Assembly: GCF_022201045.2 (NCBI RefSeq) | Contig: NC_068556.1 | Location: 4,752,001 to 4,816,000 of the forward strand | Direction: 5' to 3' | DNA length: 64,000 nt | Origin: Citrus sinensis | Taxonomy: Eukaryota > Streptophyta > Magnoliopsida > Sapindales > Rutaceae | Shown here: one piece after another, positions 50,833 to 61,640 of the stretch | How positions within the stretch are numbered: the first letter of the stretch is position 1 | How the letters are laid out: each line of letters opens with the position of its first letter | The notes under the pieces: model-generated | What the model was told of the DNA's origin: nothing | Databases searched by the model: none | What the model saw: the letters and a program-made list of their open reading frames with translations, nothing else | Made by a program: the position numbers and the translations under genes

Positions 50833-51774
50833 ACACATCAGGCATACGTGGAAACAATTTAAAACACAAATAATGTATCTAAAACCATTAAGTTATAAGC
50901 TAAATGTTGTAATTGGCTAACAAATATATGTCCTTTCATAACTAAAATTGTAATTAGAAAATGTATTTACCGGACGTTGTGAATTTTAAATCGTACTACG
51001 GGCAACTTGCATGAAACTGCCTCCCAAATCGTATCTACCGCATTACTAGGCTGAGATGGATACTGATATTCAAAGTGTTGAACAACTTCCTAGCTACAAA
51101 TCTCACCTTCTCTGACTTTAACAAATAAACGTAACCGGCCCTCCAATCTATTTACCAACGCCATACTCTTTCAAAGGAACTTAACCTTTTTATTTTTTTT
51201 TCAAGAATTACCTACTGCATTACTTTTGAACGGCACAACAACAGAGCAAACAGACGCGATATTCACTCTGGTTTCACCCTATCTCAGTCTGGGTTGTAGT
51301 TGCCCGCTACAATACCAATCTTGCAATCGGATTCATATCCATGCCAGCCATGTTCTTTATTCGAACCATTGATATCTTTTCCCCTCCCCCCCCCCCCCCC
51401 AAGAAATTATGATTGTTTTCTTCCGATTTCGCTATCTCCAAATTGATTCTCAAACGAAATCAGTTACACCTGATGCAGTAACAAAATCGCCATTGAATTC
51501 ATACGGCTTACAGCCCAATCTGCAACATACGTGAATGAACGAAATCTTTTCCCCCAAAGAATTTGCAATCGTTTTTTTTTTTTTTTCTATTTACGTGTCT
51601 CCAGATTAATTCTCAATTGCGATACGTTAAACCCCAATTTTTTTTTTTCATCAATAAAACGGAATACGTTCTAATTGCGATGCATTTTGTGAACTTGACT
51701 CTCCCCATCACATGAATACATAACCGGTTTCAACGGTTGCCGGTCAACTCCTCATTTAAAATTTATGTAACTCC
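50833..51774. other. Spacer, poly-C tract; possibly the body of repeat copy B
   Basis: A C-run of about 15 lies at 51386-51400 and T-runs at ~51571-51586 and 51641-51649. TACTACGGGCAACTTGC at ~50994 loosely resembles the end of the repeat at 51866 read inward, so 50.99-51.87 kb could be one element. No coding sequence. Confidence 0.3.
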
Positions 51775-51866
51775 AAGTGTTAGATTGAGTCACTTTTAAT
51801 CCAACGGTATTTTCGAATGACGAAAAATAGTATTGCACGTTGCAGCAGTTGCAACGTAGTGAGTCC
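51775..51866 (-). repeat. Dispersed repeat, copy B (inverted partner of 43374)
   Basis: Read on the minus strand: ACTACGTTGCAACTGCTGC, then CAATACTATTTTTCG, CGAAAATACCGTTGGATT, AAAAGTGACTCAATCTAAC, TTGGAGTTA. The order and spacing match 43374-43486. Confidence 0.6.
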
Positions 51867-52923
51867 TTGTTTATAAAAGAAAATTAACGATTTGGTTGTC
51901 AAGCTTGTAATGATTATTGAGTGGTATCATCATCTTATTGAATTTTAGTTAATGTTTCAATGACTAAATTCAAACATTGAAATTCGGATTTTATTAAAAG
52001 AGTTGGCCTTTTGACAACCCTAAAAATTTCACCATAAAACTCTTTTTTAATTGAAATTATCAAAATAATCTAAATTAAGTTATTTCAGTTCTTTTTTAAT
52101 GAAAATTTAATTAAACGCTTAAATAAAAATTTTCTTTTTAGAAAGTTTTTTACATCCATCCCAATTCAAAGTTTATATTGATATTTTAAATTTTAATTGA
52201 TTTTTTTTGAGAAACTTATAAGAATTTAGAATTATAAAAATAGAAATTATAAAAAATAAATTTCAAATTTTATATTTTTAAAATAAAAAAGTTAAACGAA
52301 ATATTTTTTTTAGAGGAAAATTTCATGATAAAATAATTGATTTTGATATATGGTTAGTATAACTTAATTTAGGTGTATTGTATGAAATTAAAATTTAAAT
52401 GGGATGTTATAAGAATTTAAAAGGGGTGTTCAAAGCTCCTCTCTAATGAAAATTATATTTGGGCCAAAGAGATACAAGATTGTCGGACCTTGTTGGATCT
52501 TTGATAGTTCTTGGTCCCATTTATTATGACTGTTTTTTTTTCTTTCTTTCTTCTTTTTTTAAATTTCATGAAATTTTTTAATTCAAAATTTACTCTCTTT
52601 TTTTTTTTTCTCCTTTTCATCATGCTTCCATAAACAATGTTCTTATATCATCACTTGACAGTAAATTCAAAAATTTGAAATTATTATATAAAGATGATCT
52701 TGCGATGTGTTATTCAATTCAATTACTTGTACCAGATTTGTTATTAAATCAAGTCAATTCCAACCAAACCCAAGCCACCATTTCCACTTATCCATGCTTG
52801 ACAGTCTTTTTTATTGAAAAATAAAAAAAAAAACTAAAAGAGGGACTGAAGTAGAACTATAAAGTAAACAATTAACACAATATATCTTCACTCTACATCT
52901 CATTTCACTATTCAAAGTGTCTT
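51867..52923. other. Spacer without recognised features
   Basis: AT-rich sequence with long T and A runs (e.g. ~52536-52560 and 52597-52608). No gene seen. Confidence 0.25.
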
Positions 52924-52932
52924 TGTTAATTG

Positions 52933-53073
52933 GGGGGAATCTGTGGTGCAACTGTGGTATCGTGCCACAGTTGCATCCAACCGTTGGATGGCAATGGATC
53001 CCACCAATCTAAATGCATCCAACAGCTAGATGCAACTGTGGCACGGTACCACAGTTGCACCGTAGCCTGATCC
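52933..53073. mobile_element. Mutator-type MITE, 141 bp, 9-bp duplication
   Basis: The two arms pair almost completely. From the left: GTGGTGCAACTGTGGTATCG, then TGCCACAGTTGCATC. Read inward from the right: ACGGTGCAACTGTGGTACCG, then TGCCACAGTTGCATC. The outermost bases are GGGGGAATC on the left and GGATCAGGC on the right read inward. Exact 9-bp duplications TGTTAATTG flank it (52924-52932 and 53074-53082), the length made by Mutator transposases. Each arm is itself partly palindromic (CAACTGTGG...CCACAGTTG). A transcript through it would fold into one long hairpin. Confidence 0.87.
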
Positions 53074-53298
53074 TGTTAATTGATATGTTTCCAAAACTTT
53101 GAAACTCGCCTAGTCCAATTTTAGCCTAAACTCATATTTTTCTTAGGGGTCTCACTTTCAGTCACAATCCATATCGGTCCTTTATGCCAAGCTGTCGCAC
53201 TTACCATATTGTTCCGTGTACCAAAAGTAGTATAAGCAACTGATGAGAAAATGACACGTGTTATTTTATTTAGGGTAACTCTTAATTTATTCTTTGCT

Positions 53299-53487
53299 TA
53301 AAATGATAATCTTTAATTTATCTTTAAAAATGTGAAAATGTCAATTTATCACTATATATCATTACAAAGACAAATAAATAAATAAGTAAATAAATGCACT
53401 CCTTATTTTTCTTCATCTTTTAAACGAAAATTATAATAAATTAAGATTTTCACATTTTTGAAGAATAAATTGATGATTGTCATTCTA
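53299..53487. mobile_element. MITE-like inverted repeat
   Basis: The left arm AAAATGATAATCTTTAATTT matches the right arm read inward, AGAATGACAATCATCAATTT. Both continue with AAAAATGTGAAAAT and AATTTAT, about 50 bp of alignable arms around a short AT-rich loop. No clear duplication at the edges. Confidence 0.55.
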
Positions 53488-55054
53488 GTGGGGGTGGATG
53501 ATAAATTTAATTGAATTATCAATTTGTCTAAAGTGTGGCTCAAGTAGTGACATTAGAGGTAGCAATTTATCTACCAATTTTCAATATGCTTGTTATGACG
53601 TAATAGGGTTGTTGGATGGATGATAGACGTGGCAATCTCCAATGTATGGATAATTTTGTCAGCCTTGTAACCTAAAAACTGATGAGAAATTCAATTGCAA
53701 TAGAACTTGTAAATTAGAGGACAAAATTGATTTTCTTTTTCTTTTTACTTGAAGTTGCATTAGGTACGTGATGTTAAATTCCAGCCATGGCCTTCCCCAG
53801 AAGCGATCAAATTGCAGGTACGCTTTCACTCTTTCATTAGCCGTAGAAGTGAATTTGAACTTGATGTACGCACAGAGCCGTACAAAGTGGCCCACAATTA
53901 ATACAAAGATTGGCAATGTCCCAAAAATTAAATGAAAAAAAAAAAAATTCACACGTCACCCAAAATTCTGCTATAAGTTACTGATCAATTCAAACTCGTG
54001 CACTAAAAAATCATGCGGTTCGCTGACGTACGTGAACTTGCAAAGTAATTGATTGCAAACATATGCAATGGCTATCAGCTGTCATTATCTTATTTGTTTA
54101 TTAATCATGACAGGTTGGCCAAGTTCGATCGATTAGTTGTATGCATTGGTTAGAAATTTATATGAACTTTATCACGCAACTCTTACAATTTTGACCATAC
54201 AAAAAAAAAAATCTTAATGTTTAAAAGGTTGAGGCCATAAATGCAGTAAGAACTTTATACATGCAAATTGGAATGGTATAACAAATTAGTAGTATAATAC
54301 GCTGCACTTATAAAGTTAAGATATAATACAAAGTTTGTATCCGCGGGACCAAATGTCAAATCAAGCTTATAATATTGCATGCTATCATATGTCTTCAAAC
54401 TGAGTATCAGGATATCTCTTCAATATAGGCTGTCAGTTGAAATTCGAAGAGAATCGGATCAAAATATCAAATGAATCCTGGTAAAATAATAATATTTGGT
54501 ACAATTACTCGTAATAATAGGCACAATGCGCTACTGCTCGTTGCATCATCTTTGCTAGCACTATATATATAGTACTTTTCTACTGCGGTTTAAAACCGCG
54601 GAATTTAAAAGAATTAATTTTTAATTAATTATCTTAAACTGTACGGTTTAAAAGTGTGTCTGCATTAAAAAAAATAATTGATCATGATAAATATTTAAAA
54701 GCATATTCAACTAGTTGTAGAACCGAAGCATCTCCAAGCAGGTCTATGCATATTTATGATTTATGACATAGAAACAAAATTCTTCAATTTGCAACAGCTC
54801 ATGGATCATGATAACTCTATTGTTAGTATGACATTAATAACATCCTCTTCCTCTCTCTCTTTTTTAATATTTTTCTTATAAGTTAATTATTTCCTTGAGG
54901 ATTAGTTTTAAGCTCTAAATTAAAATGTACATTTAAATCAAATTAAAGATGGAAAGACTAATGGGAAAAGTACAAGAAATAGATGCATGTTTTTGCGGTT
55001 TTTAGAGAGAGGATGTTGTTTAGAACAATTGAAATGAGGTTATTTTTAAACAAC
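53488..55054. other. Spacer with small inverted repeats
   Basis: No gene. A perfect short inverted repeat GCGGTTT-A-AAACCGC lies at about 54585-54599, and a related ACGGTTTAAAA occurs near 54641. Otherwise AT-rich. Confidence 0.3.
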
Positions 55055-55260
55055 TATGGTTTGACCTAGTGGCTAGAGTCATTCCCTCACACTTGTGAGG
55101 GAAGTGGTTTGAGTTTCGGCAGACACATTGTAGGGATTTAATTTAAATTTATTTTCTCAAAACTTGAGTAAGAGGATGCTAATAGTTATGAATTTTCTGA
55201 TATTATTTAATGGGGTACCCTTAATAAAGGAGTTTTAATTAATAGAATGTACAAGGGGTG
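55055..55260 (+). mobile_element. SINE-like copy with tRNA-like head
   Basis: TATGGTTTGACCTAGTGGCT holds a good A-box-like core. It is followed by the same CCCTCAC...GTGAGGG stem seen in the SINE at 46608, and then a B-box-like GGTTTGAGTT (55106-55115). The body differs from the first copy and the tail is unclear, so the right edge is a guess. It could be a separate SINE family sharing the head type. Confidence 0.5.
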
Positions 55261-55548
55261 CCAATTGCTCCACTTTATAGCAAAAATGTAAAACAAAAAA
55301 AGAAGTGGATATTATCCGATATTATTATTATCATTATTATATTTGCTTTTGTTTGAGTAATTTCTGACTCTGCATATAAGAATTAAGATATGTAAAGACT
55401 TGTCAACAGATCATATTAGTGCCAATCTAGATCCAAGTCATCGACATACATAGGAAATGCGTGTAACAATCATATCCATCCAAAAGCCTTACAAGAAAAG
55501 TACAGATGGCGAGAGAGAGAGAGAGACAGTCTCCAATCAAGTCCATAT

Positions 55549-55557
55549 CTATATATA
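55549..55557 (+). promoter_or_regulatory. Candidate TATA box of glyoxalase-like gene 1
   Basis: CTATATATA about 170 bp before the ATG, just after a (GA)n stretch at ~55510-55526. The same arrangement of a pyrimidine/purine repeat followed by TATA precedes the second copy. Confidence 0.45.
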
Positions 55558-55722
55558 CAGATGCCGCGCAAACCCGTAAAAGCCTGCGAAATTTAATTAA
55601 TCAACAATATTTGTCGTAGCTGGCTGTAGCTTTTTAATTTCATCCCCGTTTCCTTCTCTTGATCTTCTTCACTTCCGTCATTTTTTGCCTTGTCCGTGCG
55701 TATTCCTGTCAGAATTTCACAA

Positions 55723-56511
55723 ATGAAGGAAAGCGTTGAGAATCCTCTGTGTCTCAAGTCCTTGAATCACATATCACTTGTGTGTAGATCAGTTGAGGCG
55801 TCTCTTGATTTCTACCAAAACGTTCTTGGTTTCTTTCCCATCAGAAGGCCTGGTTCTTTTGATTTTGATGGTGCATGGTATTATTATTATTTTTGTATAT
55901 CTACGTATATGTAACTCTTAATTGATGTTATTGAATATTTGGATATGTTTTGATAATATACCGACTGATTCATATATTTTGATATAAGCAGGCTGTTCAA
56001 TTATGGCATGGGCATTCATCTCCTGAAATCTGAAGAGCCTGACAATTTGCCCAAGGCCGGCAAGAATATTAATCCCAAGGATAATCATATTTCTTTCCAA
56101 GTATTTCTCTCTCTCTCTCTCTCTCTCTATCTCTATATGTGCTTGAAATTAATAAATGATTAAACCACATGGGGTTGAATTTGTTGGCAGTGTGAGAACA
56201 TGGCGATAGTGGAGAGAAGATTGAAGGAGATGAAGATAGATTACGTGAAGAGTCGGGTAGAGGAGGGTGGAATCAACGTTGATCAATTGTTTTTCCACGA
56301 CCCAGATGGCTCGATGATTGAAATTTGCAACTGCGACGTCCTGCCTGTGGTGCCATTAGCAGGAGATGCCGTGAGGATCCGATCATGTACTTCGACTGTG
56401 AATTGCAATTTCCATCAGCAGCAGATACAACAAGAACCACAAATAAATCCACAGTCGTGCCTTTCTGATTCTATTCATGCGAAGGAAGATTTTCTTCATT
56501 TTGCTTCATGA
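55723..56511 (+). CDS. Glyoxalase-I-like VOC-fold protein, copy 1
   Basis: Three exons join in frame: 55723-55877, 55992-56100 and 56191-56511, giving 194 residues. The protein is a single vicinal-oxygen-chelate domain of two paired modules: LKSLNHISLVCRSVEASLDF, then FYQNVLGFFPIRRPG, FNYGMGIHLL, NHISFQCENMAIVERRLKEM, and FHDPDGSMIEICNCD. Likely metal ligands are H16 in the first strand, H in NHISF and E in MIEICN. Relatives include the plant GLYI4/GLYI7 (At1g15380, At1g80160) group, annotated as lactoylglutathione lyase-like. True methylglyoxal activity in this subgroup is uncertain. The tail after residue ~135 is polar and low-complexity. The first ATG of the frame would lie at 55723, after a GT G-start-less upstream stretch. 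Confidence 0.92.
56101..56130. repeat. (CT)n microsatellite in intron 2 of glyoxalase-like gene 1
   Basis: About a dozen CT units (56108-56128) a few bases after the donor site of the second intron. Confidence 0.7.
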
Positions 56512-57322
56512 TTTTATAAATACAGACTTGTAAAAGCACAATGATTAAAGCTAGATTAATTCTTTATATCAGTATATATCAAGTAATTGAAGTCACGTGT
56601 GTATGTTTGTGAAATTTTGTGGGATGAAATCAGCAGAATGTCATAAGATTGATTGATATAACAGATTATTAAATATTGGACCAGTTTATCTCTGACAATT
56701 GTTAGTTGTAAATGAACTATCCAGATATAGCGATTACTTCAAGTTTGATAATAAAGGATAGTGAATTTACAACTTTTTTTTTATGCATTAATATGAATCA
56801 TTACCCACAGCGTCATTTAATAAATTTTCAATGAAGGTTCAAGCAAAGCATTGCAACCTGCAAGATCACATTTTCAAGCAAATATATATCTTAAGAGATA
56901 TCTCGTTTTATGCTCTAAGTTTAAACAAAAGTCCTACGCATGGTGTACTGTTTGTCTCATTCTCATATTCTAGCAAGATGAAATTCTTCTATACTTCTAT
57001 TGCATTCAACAAACCCGGTGAAGCAAAAATTCTGGTTAAATCTCTTGCAATCTTATTTTCACACCAATTAATCTACAAGGGCCTGGGAGCAAGAAACCGG
57101 GTCAAAAATCTATTGAGGGTATATATAGTATTGAAATTTTTTTTTTCTTCTTTTCTTCTTTGAGTAATTTCTAACACTTGATCAAGCAACCATATATTGC
57201 TCAAACCCTGGAAGCAAAATTAATGCACATGTGGATGGAGAGACGAGAGTGATTTGCATATATAAATATATGTGAATTAAGCACGGCCATGAAAGCCTCC
57301 GAAAGATCCTCCCTTCTCTCTC
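56512..57322. other. Spacer between the two glyoxalase-like genes
   Basis: Holds the 3' UTR of copy 1 and the promoter of copy 2. A frame at 56831-57163 lacks any recognisable motif. Confidence 0.35.
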
Positions 57323-57331
57323 TCTATATAG
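57323..57331 (+). promoter_or_regulatory. Candidate TATA box of glyoxalase-like gene 2
   Basis: TCTATATAG after a (CT)n run, about 80 bp upstream of the ATG at 57409, the usual spacing for a plant TATA box with a short leader. Confidence 0.55.
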
Positions 57332-57408
57332 AATGAATCCACATTTGCAGCCTTCTCTAACGTTAATCTTGTTCCTAATTAAATAAACTTCCACTTGCAA
57401 ACACAAAG

Positions 57409-58154
57409 ATGAAGGAAAGCATGCAGAATCCTTTGAGTCTCAAGTCCTTGAATCACTTCTCACTTGTGTGTAGATCAGTTGAAAAGTCTCTTGATTTCTA
57501 CCAAAATGTTATTGGTTTCCTTCCCATCAGGAGGCCTGGTTCTTTTGATTTTCATGGTGCATGGAAATGTATAAATATAACAGTAATCAATATTGATGAA
57601 TTTAGGTTTAGTTTCATTGAATACTGACTTGTTGATATTTTGATTTGAAAAAAAGAAGGCTATTCAATTATGGCATTGGCATACATCTATTGAAATGTGA
57701 AGATCCTGATAGAATGCCCAGCATCAGCAAGATCATTAATCCCAAAGACAATCATATTTCTTTCCAAGTATTTGTCTTCTTTCACTATTATTATCTCTTT
57801 TATCTCCGATATGCACACTCAAAAGCATGTGCGAGCGATGTGCTTGAAATGATTAGTTATATGTACTTTACTTGTTGGCAGTGTGAGAACATGGCGACAG
57901 TGGAGAGAAAATTGACGGAGATGAAGATAGAGTACGTCAAAAGCAGGGTAGAGGAGGGTGGAATCTACGTTGATCAAGTGTTCTTTCACGACCCAGATGG
58001 CTCGATGATTGAGATTTGCAACTGTGACGTCCTGCCAGTGGTTCCACTAGCTGGAGATACCATCAGATCATGCTCAATTGTCAACTGCAATATCCAGCAG
58101 CGCAACAGCAGCGGCAGATTCAATAATGCAAATGAAACAGCAATGCCTTTCTAA
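57409..58154 (+). CDS. Glyoxalase-I-like VOC-fold protein, copy 2 (first intron altered)
   Basis: A tandem duplicate of the gene at 55723, same strand. The homologous exons are 57409-57563, 57659-57767 (109 bp, same length as in copy 1) and 57882-58154. Joined like copy 1 they would give 178 residues with all VOC motifs (LNHFSLVCRSVEKSLDF, FYQNVIGFLPIRRPG, NHISFQ, FHDPDGSMIEICNCD). However, the donor after GCATG reads GA instead of GT, and the acceptor is preceded by purines. A GT donor at 57606 would extend exon 1 to 57605 and keep the frame, adding 14 residues (KCINITVINIDEFR) after the tryptophan. The gene may therefore be active with an insertion, mis-spliced, or on its way to a pseudogene. 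Confidence 0.75.
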
Positions 58155-58463
58155 TTCTAATGAAGGCTTCTTTCGTCGTGCAAAATGATTAGAATAAATA
58201 GATTATGGATATTTATCACAAGTGCCTGGTAGTATAGGCTCTTTGTGTATGTATGTATTAGAAATACAATGGTTATGATAACTTGACCATTTAGTTCTTC
58301 ATTAGTAGTTATTGAATTTTGATGATAAATGTATTTGGTTTTGCATATATAATTTATTTAACTGTTAGCTCCTTTGAAAAATTTTGAGGGTAAGACCAAG
58401 AGTAAGTTCTGTTACCCATTAGACAAGGATCAAACAAACATCTCAAGTGATATTTAGAAGACC
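58155..58463. other. 3' flank of glyoxalase-like gene 2
   Basis: Short AT-rich stretch between the gene and the copia fossil. Nothing else recognised. Confidence 0.3.
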
Positions 58464-58701
58464 TGTGAAATAAGAATACTAATGAATGAATGATTCTTGT
58501 TCATACTTTCTCATTAACTGTTACAGAATATATACACTTAGAAGGCCAATCAAAAAAGGAATCTAAAAAAAGAATCTCTAAATTATGTAAATTAATCCTA
58601 AAATATCTCACTAATATATGGTTTCCTAATATGACTAAATCAAATAATAAAGGAAAAGATATACCGAAAAATATCCACAATTAATTCACTAAATTCCAAC
58701 A
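58464..58701 (-). repeat. 3' LTR of the copia fossil
   Basis: On the minus strand it begins TGTTGGAATTTAGTG right after the polypurine tract CTGGAGGGGGAG and ends TTATTTCACA. TG...CA ends and a length of 238 bp suit a small copia LTR. Confidence 0.72.
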
Positions 58702-60038
58702 CTCCCCCTCCAGTTTAGGAATAGATATTTTGCATTTCAAGCTTGCTAAGAAGACTTTCATGAGTTGACTTAGTAAACTTTTGGTCAGGATATTTGCTTC
58801 TTGTGCACGAGTAGAGTTGTAGCATAAATTGATACCTTTTCCTTCGATTTCATTCTTGATAAAACTTCAATCAATTCTAACATGTTTCATTTGATCGTGT
58901 TGGACTAGATTGTTCACAATGCTAACGGTAGATGTGCTGTCAGTATACAACTTAGTGGGAGAGCAAACTGTGATTTGCAAATCCTGCATTAACCTTTCCA
59001 ACCATATAACCTCACACATTCCTTGTGTAATAACCCAAAATTCAGCTTCGGCACTACTCCTTGCCACAACTGTTTGTTTGTTACTCCTCCATGTAACCAA
59101 GTTACCACATAGCTTGGTGCAATGTCTTGAAGTTAACTTACAATCTTCACTTCCAGCCCAATCCACATCAACATATCTTTCAATACTCTTGCTCTCAGTT
59201 TTTAGAAACATTAGTCCTCTTCCCAGAGTTCCTTTAAGATACCTCAAAATATGATTTACAACCTCTAAATGTCTTTGAGTAGGTGAATACATATATTGGC
59301 TCATTACATTCACAGCGTATACAATATCAAGCCATGTGAGAGATAAGTAAATCAATCTACCAACCAAGCGTCAGTATTTTTCTACATCCACTGAAGGCTC
59401 ATCATCTTTAATCTTGCTCTTCCCATTCTTCTCGAGTGGAGTTCTTACTGGTTTACACCTCAACTTCTCGATTTCTTCTCGTAGGTCAAGAGTGTAATTC
59501 CTCTAAGAAATGAAAAACCCTTTTTACTTCTAGCAACATCCATGTCGAGAAAATATTTCAAAGGTCCTAGATCTTTAACTTCAAATTCTTCCTTCAGTTG
59601 ATTCTTGAGCCCGTGAATCTCAACATTGTCATCACCTATAATTATGATATCATTTACGTATACAATAAGAATGGCTTTTTTTCCAGCTTTTCCCTTCTTA
59701 ACAAAGATAATGTGATCAATCTGCCCTTGAGTGTACTTTAGCCGAGTGAGAGTTGAGCTAAATTTGGTGAACTACACACGCGGGGATTGTTTCAAACCAT
59801 AACATTTTTCAGTTTGCAAATTTTACCTCATTCTTTTTCAGATTGCAATCTCGATGGAATCTTCATATATACTTCTTCATTAAGATTGTCATTCAAAAAA
59901 GCATTCTTCACATCGAGTTGGTGTAGTTCCCAATCTAGATTAATTGCCAAGGACAAGAAGACTCGAATAGAGTTAAGTTTGACCACTGGAGCAAATGTTT
60001 CTTCATAATCAATCAAAAATTTGGTAGTGTCGTTAAGG
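58464..60038 (-). mobile_element. Ty1/copia fossil, 3' part (interrupted by a gypsy element)
   Basis: Read on the minus strand: part of the copia reverse transcriptase ([38 protein letters not shown]), a copia RNase H (DVDWAGSEDCKLTSRH, RSSAEAEFWVITQG), a polypurine tract, and a 238-bp LTR. Its upstream part is cut off at 60039, where a Ty3/gypsy LTR begins. It is broken at several points and looks old. Confidence 0.85.
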
Positions 60039-61640
60039 TGCATCAAATTTAAAATCTTACCACTAATATAAATACTTAGTACAGAACGAGTAAGGATCGA
60101 TCCCACAAAGACTATGTAGTTATATTTATTATCAACTCTAAAGCAAGAAATAAAATAATAGTAGTAATAATAATAGTAATAATAATATAAATTAATTTAA
60201 CTAAAGAAAATGCCAATTATAAATAAAAAAAAGGGGTTTATGAATTTTTAACTAAATAGTAAGAAGTAAAGGAATCAAAACTACGAACAAGAATTTACTA
60301 AAAACTCTAATTAAAGGAGAAAGAAATAATAATGATGAAAACTTTGGTTAAAGGATCATTCGCCACCACCAAACATGCATATAATATATCAATTCTATCA
60401 TTAATTTATATTAAAACTATCAACCGTAGACAACAATAAGCTCTGTTAGTCTCAATCTTTCCTTAGTGCGTCGTTAGGCAAAATAAGCTCTTCACCTAAT
60501 CTCTAACCATTAAATAATTTAAAACAAGCTCTTTAAATTTAAGATAATGGAAGCATTAAACAGAGAAAGATATTAGGTTGATCAAGGCAATAAACACATA
60601 AGCTCGGATTATTTAACCTAGGTTATGTTCTTCAATTGAAATCACTAATTCCAACCTGCTACTAATGATTAAAATATCAAGACAATTACGGATCAAGAAT
60701 TTTAATTTAGCAATAAAATTTATTCAAGTCCTATCTAATTGACCACTCAAATAAAATAAGAATAAACCATGAACATTAATTATAGAAGAACATAAACAAT
60801 CTTAATTAAATAAATTGAATGATAGAATTTAAATTTAATTGCATAGCATGTTTAGGGTTTTGAATTCACCCTCAACCAAATAAAAATCTAGCCTAACATA
60901 ATTGAATTGAGAATAAGAGAATTGATAAAACCAATCATGGAGATTAATTCAAGCGGCTGTTGATTTTCCTCTTGCTGCCGAATTGGATCTGCCCTCTTCC
61001 AAAGTCTCTTGCTGCCTGAATTCTTCTCCTTTGTTTTTTTTCCTTCTTGCCGCCGAATTGCCTCTGCCCTCCTTTTTTTCTGTCAAGCGGCTGCAATCTC
61101 CTTTTATAATGCTAGTTGACCGAATCCTTCTCCAACAAGAATAAAGAAATCCTTTTTCCATTCTAATTGAAATCCTTTTCCAATTTAATGCCACCAAAAG
61201 CCATTAATTCCAACTTTTGAAAGTCAATTGTGGGCCCGTTTAAATGCTTTCTACTTTTGCAATGCCATGCACGTGTACTCCAATTGACAATTGGAAATAA
61301 TTAAATCTTTTAATTATTCAATATTTCTCAATTGGATTAATTACTTTGATTTCTTCCACTCGGTTTTATCAATTTTTGTTTGTATTTTTGTCTTCCAATT
61401 TAATCTTTATTCCTTCTCAATTTAAACTTTTTCATGCCCTTTTTATTCATAATCTCCAATTGATTCCCTATTCAATAAAATAATTTAATTAATTAAAAAT
61501 AAAAATAACTAGTAATTAAATAATTAAGGATAAAATATGTATAATTTAAAAATTAACTAAAATAACTAGAATATTTAAGACCAAAACAAGAAAAAGATGG
61601 AGAAATTATAGTAAAATATATGAAAAATATGCACTTATCA
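60039..61640 (-). repeat. 3' LTR of the second Athila-like fossil
   Basis: On the minus strand it begins TGATAAGTGCATATTTTTC after a polypurine tract and ends TTTAAATTTGATGCA at 60039. Like the LTR at 46080 it has the words GTGGGA...TACTC near its 3' end. The left edge was placed where copia coding similarity begins. Confidence 0.62.
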
